NCBI GenBank assembly: GCA_023436525.1
Contig: JAEZIW010000170.1
Coordinates: forward strand, 1-7,254
Reading direction: 5' to 3'
DNA length: 7,254 nucleotides
DNA from: Bacillota bacterium
Lineage (GTDB): Bacteria; Bacillota; Clostridia; Christensenellales; SZUA-584
Made by a program: the position numbers and the translations under genes
Shown: positions 1 through 5,386 of the stretch, piece after piece
Layout: every line of letters begins with the position of its first letter
Position numbering within the stretch: position 1 is the stretch's first letter
Notes under the pieces: generated by a model
The model's database searches: none
What the model saw: the letters and a program-made list of their open reading frames with translations, nothing else
Told to the model about the DNA's origin: nothing

Positions 1-275
1 TCTTTCATCAGCCCGATCGCCTTTGATTCTTTGATGCTGGTGGAAAAGAGGATGACGCGCTTCACCTTTTGCGGCGTGAGTGCCTGCAGGAACGAATCCA
101 TCACAGGGTCGAGCTTGCCGCCGTAGATGGCACCGCCTATGAACATAACATCTGCCGAATTTTCGAGCGGGTATTCTTTAACCGGCTGTGCCGTGCAGCT
201 AAGTGCTTCCGCGATGGCATCCGCCACCTTTTTTGTGTTCCCCGTAACCGAATGATATATGACCGCAGTCGACAT
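1..275 (-). CDS. Flavodoxin-family protein, N-terminal part (cut by window edge)
   Basis: The first 91 codons are visible, read leftwards from ATG at 275-273; the rest lies beyond base 1. Flavodoxin-fold proteins bind FMN non-covalently and act as cytoplasmic electron carriers or flavin-dependent reductases. Residues 3-14 form the first beta strand and FMN phosphate loop, with SVTGNT at 9-14 matching the family pattern (S/T-x-T-G-N-T). A second strand, ADVMFIGGAIYGG (41-53), fits the next FMN-contacting loop, and a third strand follows near 73-80. A strong ribosome binding site, GGGAGGGG, lies at 282-289, which fixes the start. The gene is divergent from the GNAT gene and shares its short promoter region. 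The family call is secure. Whether this is a classical electron-transfer flavodoxin, a protoporphyrinogen-oxidase-like protein or another member cannot be told from the N-terminus, and a link to the nearby Rnf complex is only possible. Confidence 0.88.
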   Translation of the reverse strand, partial: MSTAVIYHSVTGNTKKVADAIAEALSCTAQPVKEYPLENSADVMFIGGAIYGGKLDPVMDSFLQALTPQKVKRVILFSTSIKESKAIGLMK

Positions 276-307
276 ACTAAACCCCTCCCAATATGAAGTA
301 ATAAGAC

Positions 308-336
308 ATTATATCATGGTGATATTTGGATGTATA
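308..336 (-). promoter_or_regulatory. Promoter of the flavodoxin-family gene
   Basis: Read on the minus strand, a perfect -10 box TATAAT (313-308) sits 17 bases from a -35-like TATACA (336-331), which matches 4 of 6 consensus bases. Transcription would start near base 300, leaving a leader of about 25 nt that contains the GGGAGGGG ribosome binding site. Both hexamers are kept in the second copy of this region (1066-1094). Confidence 0.6.
311..325. promoter_or_regulatory. Candidate operator: palindrome ATATCA-TGG-TGATAT
   Basis: Two perfect 6-base inverted arms are separated by TGG. The site overlaps the -10 box of the minus-strand promoter and the -35 position of the plus-strand promoter, which is where a dimeric repressor could control both genes. 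No regulator gene is in the window, so its role is inference. In the downstream copy (1069-1083) the left arm reads ATATAA, breaking one base pair of the symmetry. Confidence 0.35.
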
Positions 337-345
337 CGCTATAAT
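317..345 (+). promoter_or_regulatory. Promoter of the GNAT gene
   Basis: A perfect -10 box TATAAT lies at 340-345. The best hexamer 17 bases upstream is the poor TGGTGA (317-322), 3 of 6 matches, so the -35 is weak and an activator may be needed. Transcription would start near 352, about 40 nt before the chosen GNAT start at 392. This promoter overlaps the divergent flavodoxin promoter, so the two genes probably compete or are co-regulated. Confidence 0.5.
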
Positions 346-377
346 GTTGCTGAATAAAACAGGAAGTTATGTCGAAG

Positions 378-383
378 AAGGAA
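378..383 (+). promoter_or_regulatory. Ribosome binding site fixing the GNAT start
   Basis: AAGGAA at 378-383 stands 8 bases before ATG 392. This favours 392 over the in-frame TTG at 326 and ATG at 344. The TTG lies upstream of the -10 box, so it would not be transcribed from that promoter, and the ATG at 344 overlaps the -10 box itself. Confidence 0.65.
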
Positions 384-391
384 AAACGCAA

Positions 392-898
392 ATGGTTATT
401 CATATCAGACAGGCGAAACACAATGAACTGAGATTCGCGCTTGAGATGCTGCGTGATGCGGCAGCGTGGCTGAACAGCCTATCTGTTGACTATTGGCAGG
501 ATTGGCTTAATCCGCCCGCACCCTACGTGGCATGGATACAGCAGGGGTTTGATAACCGCGAGTTTTATTTCGCGGAAAACGAAGGAGGCGAAGTGGTCGG
601 CATGTTTCGGCTTCAATATGCGGACGAGATGTTCTGGGGCAAGAGAGACGATAAAGCGGGCTATATCCATTCGTTCACCACAAATCGCAAATATAAGAAC
701 CAAGGGGTTGGCCGTGAGATACTCAGGCAGATTGAAAAGAAGCTCGCGGGAGAGGGCATTGAATTCCTGCGGCTGGATTGTTCACCGTATGTGGAGAAGC
801 TCTGTGCGTATTATGAAAGCTATGGCTTTGAGGCCAAGGATACGGTGAATGTGTATGGAGAAGAACTGAGGTTGTACGAGAAGAAGATTTCAGTTTAA
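392..898 (+). CDS. GNAT-family N-acetyltransferase
   Basis: This 168-residue protein should transfer an acetyl group from acetyl-CoA to an amine; the substrate cannot be told. The N-terminal strand and helix (IHIRQAK, then LRDAAAWL) match the usual opening of this family. The acetyl-CoA pyrophosphate loop is at residues 104-108, QGVGR (family pattern Q/R-x-x-G-x-G/A), inside a segment running from about 98 to 118. The C-terminal strand FLRLDC (125-130) and the helix with AYYESYGFE (139-147) form the expected end of the fold, including the conserved Tyr region. Length is typical of a single-domain GNAT. It is divergent from the flavodoxin gene, and a diverged copy of its first codons appears at 1141-1210. 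Base composition resembles the rnf genes, and it uses the ATA-CTC pair (719-724) seen there, so it looks native. Confidence 0.9.
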   Translation: MVIHIRQAKHNELRFALEMLRDAAAWLNSLSVDYWQDWLNPPAPYVAWIQQGFDNREFYFAENEGGEVVGMFRLQYADEMFWGKRDDKAGYIHSFTTNRKYKNQGVGREILRQIEKKLAGEGIEFLRLDCSPYVEKLCAYYESYGFEAKDTVNVYGEELRLYEKKISV

Positions 899-931
899 AA
901 GCATGGTGATAACTTAGTTAAGAAACCACTT

Positions 932-1033
932 TTATCGACCCGGCTGTGCCGTGCAGCTAAGTGCTTGCGCGATGGCATCTGCCACCTTTTTGGTGTTTCC
1001 CGTAACCGAATGGTATATGACTACAGTCGACAT
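932..1033 (-). pseudogene. Flavodoxin 5' fragment (33 codons, truncated duplicate)
   Basis: Reading leftwards from ATG 1033, the first 31 codons correspond to flavodoxin codons 1-31 of the gene at 275, including the intact FMN loop SVTGNT. Homology then ends and the frame runs through Gly-Arg to TAA at 934-932. It keeps a ribosome binding site and a promoter, so a 33-residue peptide could be made, but it lacks nearly the whole flavodoxin fold and cannot function as one. Six codons differ from the intact gene. Four changes are silent and two alter the protein (Ala4 to Val, Glu23 to Gln), suggesting the source was a working homologue and not a copy that decayed in place. Confidence 0.85.
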
Positions 1034-1138
1034 ACTGAACCCCTCCCAATATGAAGTAATAAGATATTATATAATGGTGATATTTGGATGTATACGCTAT
1101 AATGATGCTGAATACGACAAGTGATTTTATCGAATAAG
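940..1138. repeat. Direct repeat, copy B: truncated flavodoxin start plus divergent promoter
   Basis: This is the second copy of 182-380. Its left edge is sharp: similarity to the flavodoxin gene begins at 940, within codon 31 of the fragment, only 41 bases after the GNAT stop codon. Its right edge is gradual, passing into a diverged GNAT start. Both TATAAT boxes and the GGGAGGGG ribosome binding site are preserved, so it may still initiate transcription in both directions. Confidence 0.93.
1066..1103. promoter_or_regulatory. Copied divergent promoter region
   Basis: The minus-strand -10 TATAAT (1071-1066) with its -35-like TATACA (1094-1089), and the plus-strand -10 TATAAT (1098-1103), are the same as in the first copy. 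The plus-strand promoter now faces the GNAT remnant and the A+T-rich gene at 1249, so it is the most likely promoter for that gene, giving a leader of about 140 nt. Confidence 0.5.
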
Positions 1139-1140
1139 AA

Positions 1141-1210
1141 GTGGGCGAAATTCAAATCGAAAAAGCGAAACAGACCGGATCGGAAATTGCAGTAAAGATA
1201 CTGCGTGATG
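1141..1210 (+). pseudogene. Remnant of a second GNAT gene (first ~23 codons)
   Basis: From GTG 1141 the frame reads GEIQIEKAK and continues to KILRD, which aligns without gaps to IHIRQAK through EMLRD of the intact GNAT. By hand count 41 of 61 bases agree (398-458 against 1150-1210, offset 752), including the shared 10-mer CTGCGTGATG at the end. About 8 of 20 residues are identical. After 1210 the similarity stops. Position and order behind the copied promoter match the intact locus, apart from a net 6-base indel, which supports common origin. Identity here is much lower than in the promoter, so the source was probably a different GNAT gene. The fragment is in frame with the downstream gene, so a 308-residue fusion starting at GTG 1141 cannot be excluded. 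Confidence 0.6.
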
Positions 1211-1239
1211 ACGTGTTAATCAAAACACATCTAACAATC

Positions 1240-1243
1240 GGAG
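1240..1243 (+). promoter_or_regulatory. Ribosome binding site of the A+T-rich gene
   Basis: GGAG at 1240-1243 is 5 bases before ATG 1249. The upstream GTG at 1141 has only AAGAA directly against it with no spacing, so 1249 is the better start. Confidence 0.6.
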
Positions 1244-1248
1244 TAAAT

Positions 1249-2067
1249 ATGGATAAGGGATTAAAAATTCTGTTAAATACGTATTGGGGCAAAAATGGAT
1301 GGAAAGACGGTTCAATATCAAATGAAGATTTTGAAACAGCAAAAGCTGAAGGATATATGTTTGATTATCCTCAATATGTAGATCATGAGACAACACTAAC
1401 TGAATTAAAGAGAATTGTGAGTAAAATTGACAAACGTGATGTTGTCAATGCGTTTCTGCATAGCTTATCAACGCGTAGACTTGAATTACGATCTTCAATA
1501 TCAAGTTATATCTATGCAAAAAGTATTCCAACACACAATCTCTTTGGAAGACAGAATCGATGCGTATATTGTAACTGGCGTGCTTTTGAAGAGAATCCTT
1601 CAGAACGAGAAGTTAATCGTGGATATAATGTTTTGAACTTTGAACGATATAAATGGGGCGGAGTCAGATTGGACAATGTAAACTATGTAAAATTTGATTT
1701 AGAACAGTTTTTAAGGTTACCAAAATTCAGAGCAACGGATGAAGATGTTAATATTCTGATAAGAATCTTGGACATTGTGATGCAGATTCCTTCAGAAAAG
1801 AATGCTGTGCATTATTTAAATACAATTAAATCAGAAAAAATTCTTAAAACAAACTCTTCTGAACTTAAAGTACTCCTTGAAATTTTAGGAATGTGCGACG
1901 TTTTTAATTCAAAGGCTGCCAAAGGTTATTTACATGCATTTATAGCCGGTGGTTGTAATAGAGATGATACTATTTCTGAAACAGTCTACCCTCTTAATTA
2001 TTGGCATGCCTATGATGGAATAAATTCGAATGCTATGTTCGAAGTTTTTGATATTATCTACAGGTAG
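1249..2067 (+). CDS. Hypothetical protein, A+T-rich, probably acquired
   Basis: I do not recognise this 272-residue protein. It has no signal peptide or membrane segment and looks soluble. The N-terminus is rich in aromatic and charged residues (YWGKNGWKDGS near 12-22, GYMFDYPQY near 35-43). Charged helices follow at about 50-90. A single CxxC (Cys105, Cys108) sits in RQNRCVYCNW with a His at 96, which could bind a metal, but the other cysteines (216, 236) form no second motif. The C-terminal half (about 164-215) looks helical. ATG 1249 is chosen for its GGAG site; an in-frame GTG at 1141 would add 36 residues from a GNAT remnant, with a stop (TAA 1135-1137) just before it. Sampled lines are about 22-37% G+C against about 60% in a sampled rnf line. 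None of its five Ile-Leu pairs uses ATA. It is convergent with the rnf-maf operon and no terminator is evident after it. Confidence 0.75.
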   Translation: MDKGLKILLNTYWGKNGWKDGSISNEDFETAKAEGYMFDYPQYVDHETTLTELKRIVSKIDKRDVVNAFLHSLSTRRLELRSSISSYIYAKSIPTHNLFGRQNRCVYCNWRAFEENPSEREVNRGYNVLNFERYKWGGVRLDNVNYVKFDLEQFLRLPKFRATDEDVNILIRILDIVMQIPSEKNAVHYLNTIKSEKILKTNSSELKVLLEILGMCDVFNSKAAKGYLHAFIAGGCNRDDTISETVYPLNYWHAYDGINSNAMFEVFDIIYR

Positions 2068-2151
2068 AAAAATACTATCTTTGTGTTTCTTGGGGTTTCG
2101 TAAATACAAGGACTGTGTATAAAAACGAATAACGTCATTCCAATACCAACC

Positions 2152-2183
2152 AAAAAAGCCCGAGGAAACGCATCCCCGGGCTT
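2152..2183 (-). terminator. Intrinsic terminator of the rnf-maf operon
   Basis: Read on the minus strand, AAGCCCGGGGA pairs with TCCTCGGGCTT in an 11-bp stem (one G-T pair) around a 6-base loop TGCGTT, followed directly by a T run (2157-2152). It begins 11 bases past the maf stop codon. Read on the plus strand the same hairpin is followed by AATCATT, so it should be a poor terminator for the convergent gene. Confidence 0.92.
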
Positions 2184-2193
2184 AATCATTTAC

Positions 2194-2757
2194 CTAAATC
2201 TCTTTAAGCATGTTATACAGCATATTCAGCGGCAGCCCCATCACATTGAAATAATCTCCGTGCACGGCGCTGATAAACTTTCCGCCAAACCCTTGAATCC
2301 CATACGCGCCCGCCTTGTCCATCGGCTCGCCCGTTGCAATATAATCGCGAATCTCCTCGTCCGACATCGGCGCAAATCTCACACGCGTCATGTTCACATC
2401 GGCATGCGTCTGCCCATTGTAAACCACCGCCACACCCGTATACACGCGGTGTTCGCGGTTTGACAGCATACGCAGCATGTCTGCCGCCTCGGCCTCATCC
2501 TTCGGTTTGCCGAGCACCCGGCGGTTCACCGCCACCAGCGTATCCGCGCCGATCACCAAAGCCTCAGGGTGTTGCCGCGCAATATCGGCGGCTTTGTCCG
2601 CGGCGAGCATTTTCACCTGTGCCGCAGGCGTTCCCGTGGCTGTTTCGTCAATCCCGCTCGGTATGATCTCAAACTTTGGGATGATGTAACCGAGCAGCTC
2701 TTTGCGCCTCGGCGAGGCCGACGCGAGTATCACGCGGGTTTGCGGGTTCATGCTCAT
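2194..2757 (-). CDS. maf: Maf-family nucleoside triphosphate pyrophosphatase
   Basis: This cytoplasmic enzyme hydrolyses nucleoside triphosphates to the monophosphate and pyrophosphate, removing non-canonical or excess nucleotides. The 187-residue length is normal. The signature SASPRR is at residues 13-18, GADT at 70-73 with the probable catalytic Asp72, GKP at 83-85, and KAGAYGIQG at 148-156 followed by GLPL at 174-177. The AYGIQG form resembles the YhdE-type dTTP/UTP pyrophosphatases more than the YceF type, so dTTP and UTP are the likely substrates by family inference. The start at 2757 is one base after the rnfB stop, and a second Met is at codon 3 (2751). Neither has a clear ribosome binding site, so translation probably depends on coupling to rnfB. 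It is the last gene of the operon, before the terminator at 2152-2183. Confidence 0.95.
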   Translation of the reverse strand: MSMNPQTRVILASASPRRKELLGYIIPKFEIIPSGIDETATGTPAAQVKMLAADKAADIARQHPEALVIGADTLVAVNRRVLGKPKDEAEAADMLRMLSNREHRVYTGVAVVYNGQTHADVNMTRVRFAPMSDEEIRDYIATGEPMDKAGAYGIQGFGGKFISAVHGDYFNVMGLPLNMLYNMLKEI

Positions 2758-2758
2758 A

Positions 2759-3589
2759 CTATTTGTTCACCACGGCACACGCGTTGCCAAGCTTATCCGT
2801 GTTCGCGATGGTGCCCTTGGGGCACGCATCGGCACAGATGCCGCAGCCGGTGCACTTGTCATAATTAATCACGGGCAGGTTGTTCACCATCTCAATTGCG
2901 TCCTCGGGGCACTTCTTCGCGCAAATGCCGCACGCAATGCAGCCCGCCTTGCAGTTTACCGTCACGGCCTTGCCCTTTTCGGTGGTGCGGCAGCTGATAA
3001 ACACATTTTTGTTTTGCGGCATCACCTTAATCACGTTCTTCGGGCACGCGGCGACGCATTGTCCGCAGCCCGTGCACTTGGTTTCGTCAATTGCTGCAAT
3101 ACCCTTGTCGCTCAAATGAATCGCGCCGAATGGGCACACCTTGCCGCAGGTTAGCAGCCCCACGCAGCCAAACGCGCACGATTTCGGGCCGCCCGCCACC
3201 AGCGCAGCCGCACGGCAGTCGGAAATGCCCGAATAGGTGTACTGCGACACGCAGTTCTCACTGTCACCATGGCACAGCACGCGCGCCACAATTTTGTCGG
3301 CAGGCGCGGCTGCCACGCCGAGCAGCGCCGCAATCGCGTTTAAATTATCGCACGAGAGCGCGCTGCATTGATTCACCTGCGCCTCGCCCGCGCACAGCGC
3401 CTTGGCAAGGCCGTCGCAGCCGGGATACCCACAGCCGCCGCAGTTGGCACCCGGCAGCAGCTCGCGCACCTTTTCGAAATTTTCATCAGTCTCCACCGCG
3501 AGCAGTTTGGCCGCAATGGCCAGCCCGAGGCCGAGCACCAACCCGAGGCCGCCCAGCGCGACAACAGGCCATAATATCTCATTGATCAT
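2759..3589 (-). CDS. rnfB: Rnf complex subunit RnfB, multi-cluster ferredoxin-type
   Basis: RnfB is the iron-sulfur subunit thought to accept electrons from reduced ferredoxin at the cytoplasmic face of the Rnf complex. The 276 residues begin with one membrane anchor (about 7-30). A four-cysteine Fe-S domain follows (Cys50, 53, 58, 75; NCGGCGYPGC). Four ferredoxin-type motifs come next: Cys138/142/148/152 (the C-x3-C-x5-C-x3-CP spacing usual at this place in clostridial RnfB), Cys172/175/178/182, Cys217/220/223/227 and Cys246/249/252/256. About five [4Fe-4S] clusters are therefore expected. Further cysteines (106, 113, 125, 200, 213) are also present. The start ATG 3589 has GGAGGA at 3604-3599, 9 bases away and just past the rnfA stop; the gap to rnfA is 16 bases. 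Confidence 0.97.
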   Translation of the reverse strand: MINEILWPVVALGGLGLVLGLGLAIAAKLLAVETDENFEKVRELLPGANCGGCGYPGCDGLAKALCAGEAQVNQCSALSCDNLNAIAALLGVAAAPADKIVARVLCHGDSENCVSQYTYSGISDCRAAALVAGGPKSCAFGCVGLLTCGKVCPFGAIHLSDKGIAAIDETKCTGCGQCVAACPKNVIKVMPQNKNVFISCRTTEKGKAVTVNCKAGCIACGICAKKCPEDAIEMVNNLPVINYDKCTGCGICADACPKGTIANTDKLGNACAVVNK

Positions 3590-3605
3590 AAGCTTTTATC
3601 CTCCA

Positions 3606-4190
3606 TTATACGAGCCCTGAGAATCCGAGGAAGGCGATTGCCATCAGCCCGGCCGAAACAAGAGCGATGGGAAATCCCTTTAAGGGCTCGGGGATGTTTG
3701 CAAGTTCAAGCCGCTCGCGGATGCCCGCAAAAAGCACGATGGCCAGCGTAAAGCCGAGTGCGCCGCCGATGCCGTTAACGAGCGTCTGCAGCAGGTTGTA
3801 GTTCTCGTTGATGTTGAGTATCGCCACGCCAAGCACCGCACAGTTGGTGGTGATAAGCGGCAGATACACGCCGAGCGCAAGATACAGCGAGGGAACGAGC
3901 TTTTGCAGCGCCATTTCCACCAGCTGCACCAGCGCCGCAATCACGAGTATGAACGCAATTGTCTGCAGGTATTCAATCCCGAGCGGTACGAGTATGTAAT
4001 ACTGCACGAGATACGTTATCACCGAAGCGAGCGCCATAACGAACGTAACGGCGAAACCCATGCCCATCGCCGTTTCCACCTTTTTGGAAACGCCGAGGAA
4101 CGGGCAGATACCAAGGAACCTCGACAGCACGAAGTTGTTGACGAGTATTGAGCTTAAAAGCAGCAGCAGTATGCCTGTAAAACCATCCAT
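3606..4190 (-). CDS. rnfA: Rnf complex membrane subunit RnfA
   Basis: RnfA is an integral membrane subunit that pairs with its homologue RnfE to hold an iron-sulfur centre inside the membrane and carry electrons across it. The 194 residues contain about six hydrophobic segments (near 5-24, 42-62, 70-92, 100-122, 135-156 and 172-193). Two conserved cysteines are in place: Cys29 in FLGICPFLGV and Cys117 in TTNCAVLGV, the family's cluster-ligand positions. The N-terminus FTGILLLLLSSILVNNFVLS is typical of RnfA/NqrE. The start at 4190 is 3 bases after the rnfE stop, with AAAGGAG at 4208-4202, an 11-base spacing that is slightly long, so some coupling to rnfE is likely. It is distinguished from NqrE by operon context: the neighbours are rnfB and rnfC, with no nqrA or nqrF. 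Confidence 0.97.
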   Translation of the reverse strand: MDGFTGILLLLLSSILVNNFVLSRFLGICPFLGVSKKVETAMGMGFAVTFVMALASVITYLVQYYILVPLGIEYLQTIAFILVIAALVQLVEMALQKLVPSLYLALGVYLPLITTNCAVLGVAILNINENYNLLQTLVNGIGGALGFTLAIVLFAGIRERLELANIPEPLKGFPIALVSAGLMAIAFLGFSGLV

Positions 4191-4193
4191 TCG

Positions 4194-4814
4194 TTAACGC
4201 GCTCCTTTCTTTTTTCTTTTTATGCCGATGAAGTTGATAAGCCCCAGCAGCAGCCCGAGTGTGATGAACCCGCCGGGAGCCAGCACCATCATTGTGGCGC
4301 CCTGAAATCCGTCACCGAACAATGAAATGCCGAGGAATTCTCCGTTGCCGAGTATCTCGCGAATAGCAGAGATGATGATCAGCGCGGCGGTGAACCCAAG
4401 GCCGATACCCACGCCGTCGAGCAGCGAAGCAATCACGCCGTTTTTGTTCGCGAACGATTCGGCTCTGGCAAGAATGATGCAGTTCACAACAATCAGCGGT
4501 ATAAACAGCCCGAGCGATTCATCCAGAGCGGGCAAAAACGCCTTGAGCAGCATCTGTACCACAGTCACAAACGCCGCGATAATGACGACGTAGGCCGGTA
4601 TGCGTACCTTAGACGGAATGAAGCTACGTAGCATCGAAATCACGACGTTGGACCCGACCAGCACGAATGTGGCCGCAAGGCCCATGCCGATGCCGTTGAA
4701 AACCGCCGTAGTGACCGCGAGCGTGGGGCACATGCCAAGCACCAGCCGAAACGTTGGGTTTTCCGTGAACATACCGTTTTTGAGTATGCTCATGGGTTTA
4801 ACTTTGTTTTTCAT
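4194..4814 (-). CDS. rnfE: Rnf complex membrane subunit RnfE
   Basis: This 206-residue membrane subunit is the partner of RnfA in the intramembrane electron path. After a short basic N-terminus it shows the family signature ENPTFRLVLGMCPTLAVT (18-35) with Cys29, and IPLIVVNCIILARAE (105-119) with Cys112. These two cysteines correspond to the pair in RnfA. About six hydrophobic segments are present, and the C-terminus is strongly basic (KRKKKGAR), suggesting a cytoplasmic end. The start ATG (4814-4812) overlaps the rnfG stop as ATGA. A strong GGGAGGTG at 4826-4819 lies inside the end of rnfG, 4 bases before the start. The overlap points to translational coupling and equal subunit amounts. Confidence 0.97.
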   Translation of the reverse strand: MKNKVKPMSILKNGMFTENPTFRLVLGMCPTLAVTTAVFNGIGMGLAATFVLVGSNVVISMLRSFIPSKVRIPAYVVIIAAFVTVVQMLLKAFLPALDESLGLFIPLIVVNCIILARAESFANKNGVIASLLDGVGIGLGFTAALIIISAIREILGNGEFLGISLFGDGFQGATMMVLAPGGFITLGLLLGLINFIGIKRKKKGAR

Positions 4815-5386
4815 TGCGCACCTCCCGCCATCTGCTTATAGAATTCAACCACCGTGTTCACGGCGCCCACAATGCCTTTGGATGTGATCGTCGCGCCCGA
4901 GATGGCATCCACCTGATACTCGTTTTCGGGGGCATGCTTAACCACCTCAAAAGGCTGATCATAGGGTTTCCCCGCATCGAACTGCGGCAGCAATTCTTCG
5001 GGCGCTTTGGAACCAAAGCCGGGTGACTCCGCATTGCTGCCCATGCTGACGCCTTTAACATAACCATCCGCCCCGATTCCCATTGTCAGATTCAGCCCCG
5101 AGCTGTATCCCTTGGTAACCACAGCCGCTGTGATGCCGATGGCGTTGCCGTTTGAATCCAGCGCTTCGTAAACTTCTTTAATAATGGCGTAATCTTCTGG
5201 GATAGCAATATCCAATTTCTTAAAATCCACTGCGTCGGGGAACACGGTCTGCCGCGCCTCTGTGGCTTTTTTCAGCTCCTGCTCGGCGATCGGTTCCTTG
5301 GTAACGGCGTTGACAACGCCGAGTATAATGCCGGCAATCACCGTGATAATGAGCAGCTTAAACGTGATAACGACGATATTTTTCAT
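4811..5386 (-). CDS. rnfG: Rnf complex FMN-carrying subunit RnfG
   Basis: RnfG carries a covalently bound FMN on the outer side of the membrane and is part of the electron route through the complex. The 191 residues begin with a single membrane anchor (about 5-27), followed by an extracytoplasmic FMN-binding domain. The flavinylation motif is DAISGATITS, with SGAT at 163-166, so Thr166 is the expected phosphoester site attached by ApbE, which is not in this window. GIGADGYVKGV (103-113) and ESPGFGSK (119-126) are also typical of the family. The start ATG (5386-5384) overlaps the rnfD stop as ATGA. GGAGGTG at 5400-5394 is 7 bases upstream, inside rnfD. Confidence 0.97.
   Translation of the reverse strand: MKNIVVITFKLLIITVIAGIILGVVNAVTKEPIAEQELKKATEARQTVFPDAVDFKKLDIAIPEDYAIIKEVYEALDSNGNAIGITAAVVTKGYSSGLNLTMGIGADGYVKGVSMGSNAESPGFGSKAPEELLPQFDAGKPYDQPFEVVKHAPENEYQVDAISGATITSKGIVGAVNTVVEFYKQMAGGAQ

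Larger units (their letters stand above)
182..380. repeat. Direct repeat, copy A: flavodoxin start plus divergent promoter
   Basis: This segment matches 940-1138 at a constant offset of 758 bases with no gaps. By hand count there are 13 mismatches in 182-360 (about 93% identity) and 7 more in the last 20 bases, where similarity fades. It covers flavodoxin codons 1-31, that gene's ribosome binding site, both divergent promoters and the leader of the GNAT gene. Confidence 0.93.

Noticed and set aside
326..391. TTG 326 as an upstream start for the GNAT gene
   Set aside because: It lies upstream of the -10 box and inside the duplicated promoter, while ATG 392 has a properly spaced ribosome binding site and begins at the usual GNAT N-terminus.
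904..928. Small hairpin after the GNAT gene followed by CTTTTAT, as a possible terminator
   Set aside because: The arms (TGGT/ACCA and TAAC/GTTA) are short, interrupted and A+T-rich. They are too weak to call a terminator.
1213..1228. Inverted repeat GTGTT...AACAC at the junction where GNAT similarity ends
   Set aside because: Five-base arms around six bases are expected by chance in A+T-rich DNA, and no matching element end is seen near 2068-2150.
1211..2150. A mobile element carrying the A+T-rich gene
   Set aside because: No transposase or integrase, terminal inverted repeats or target-site duplication could be found at either side. Acquisition is supported only by composition and context.
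2068..2151. Possible small gene or RNA between the A+T-rich gene and the rnf-maf terminator
   Set aside because: No open frame with a ribosome binding site, no promoter pair and no convincing stem was visible in these 84 bases.
3091..3585. A 164-codon open frame on the plus strand, opposite rnfB
   Set aside because: It is rich in Pro, Arg and Ala with no recognisable domain, and lies entirely within rnfB, whose cysteine motifs are unambiguous.
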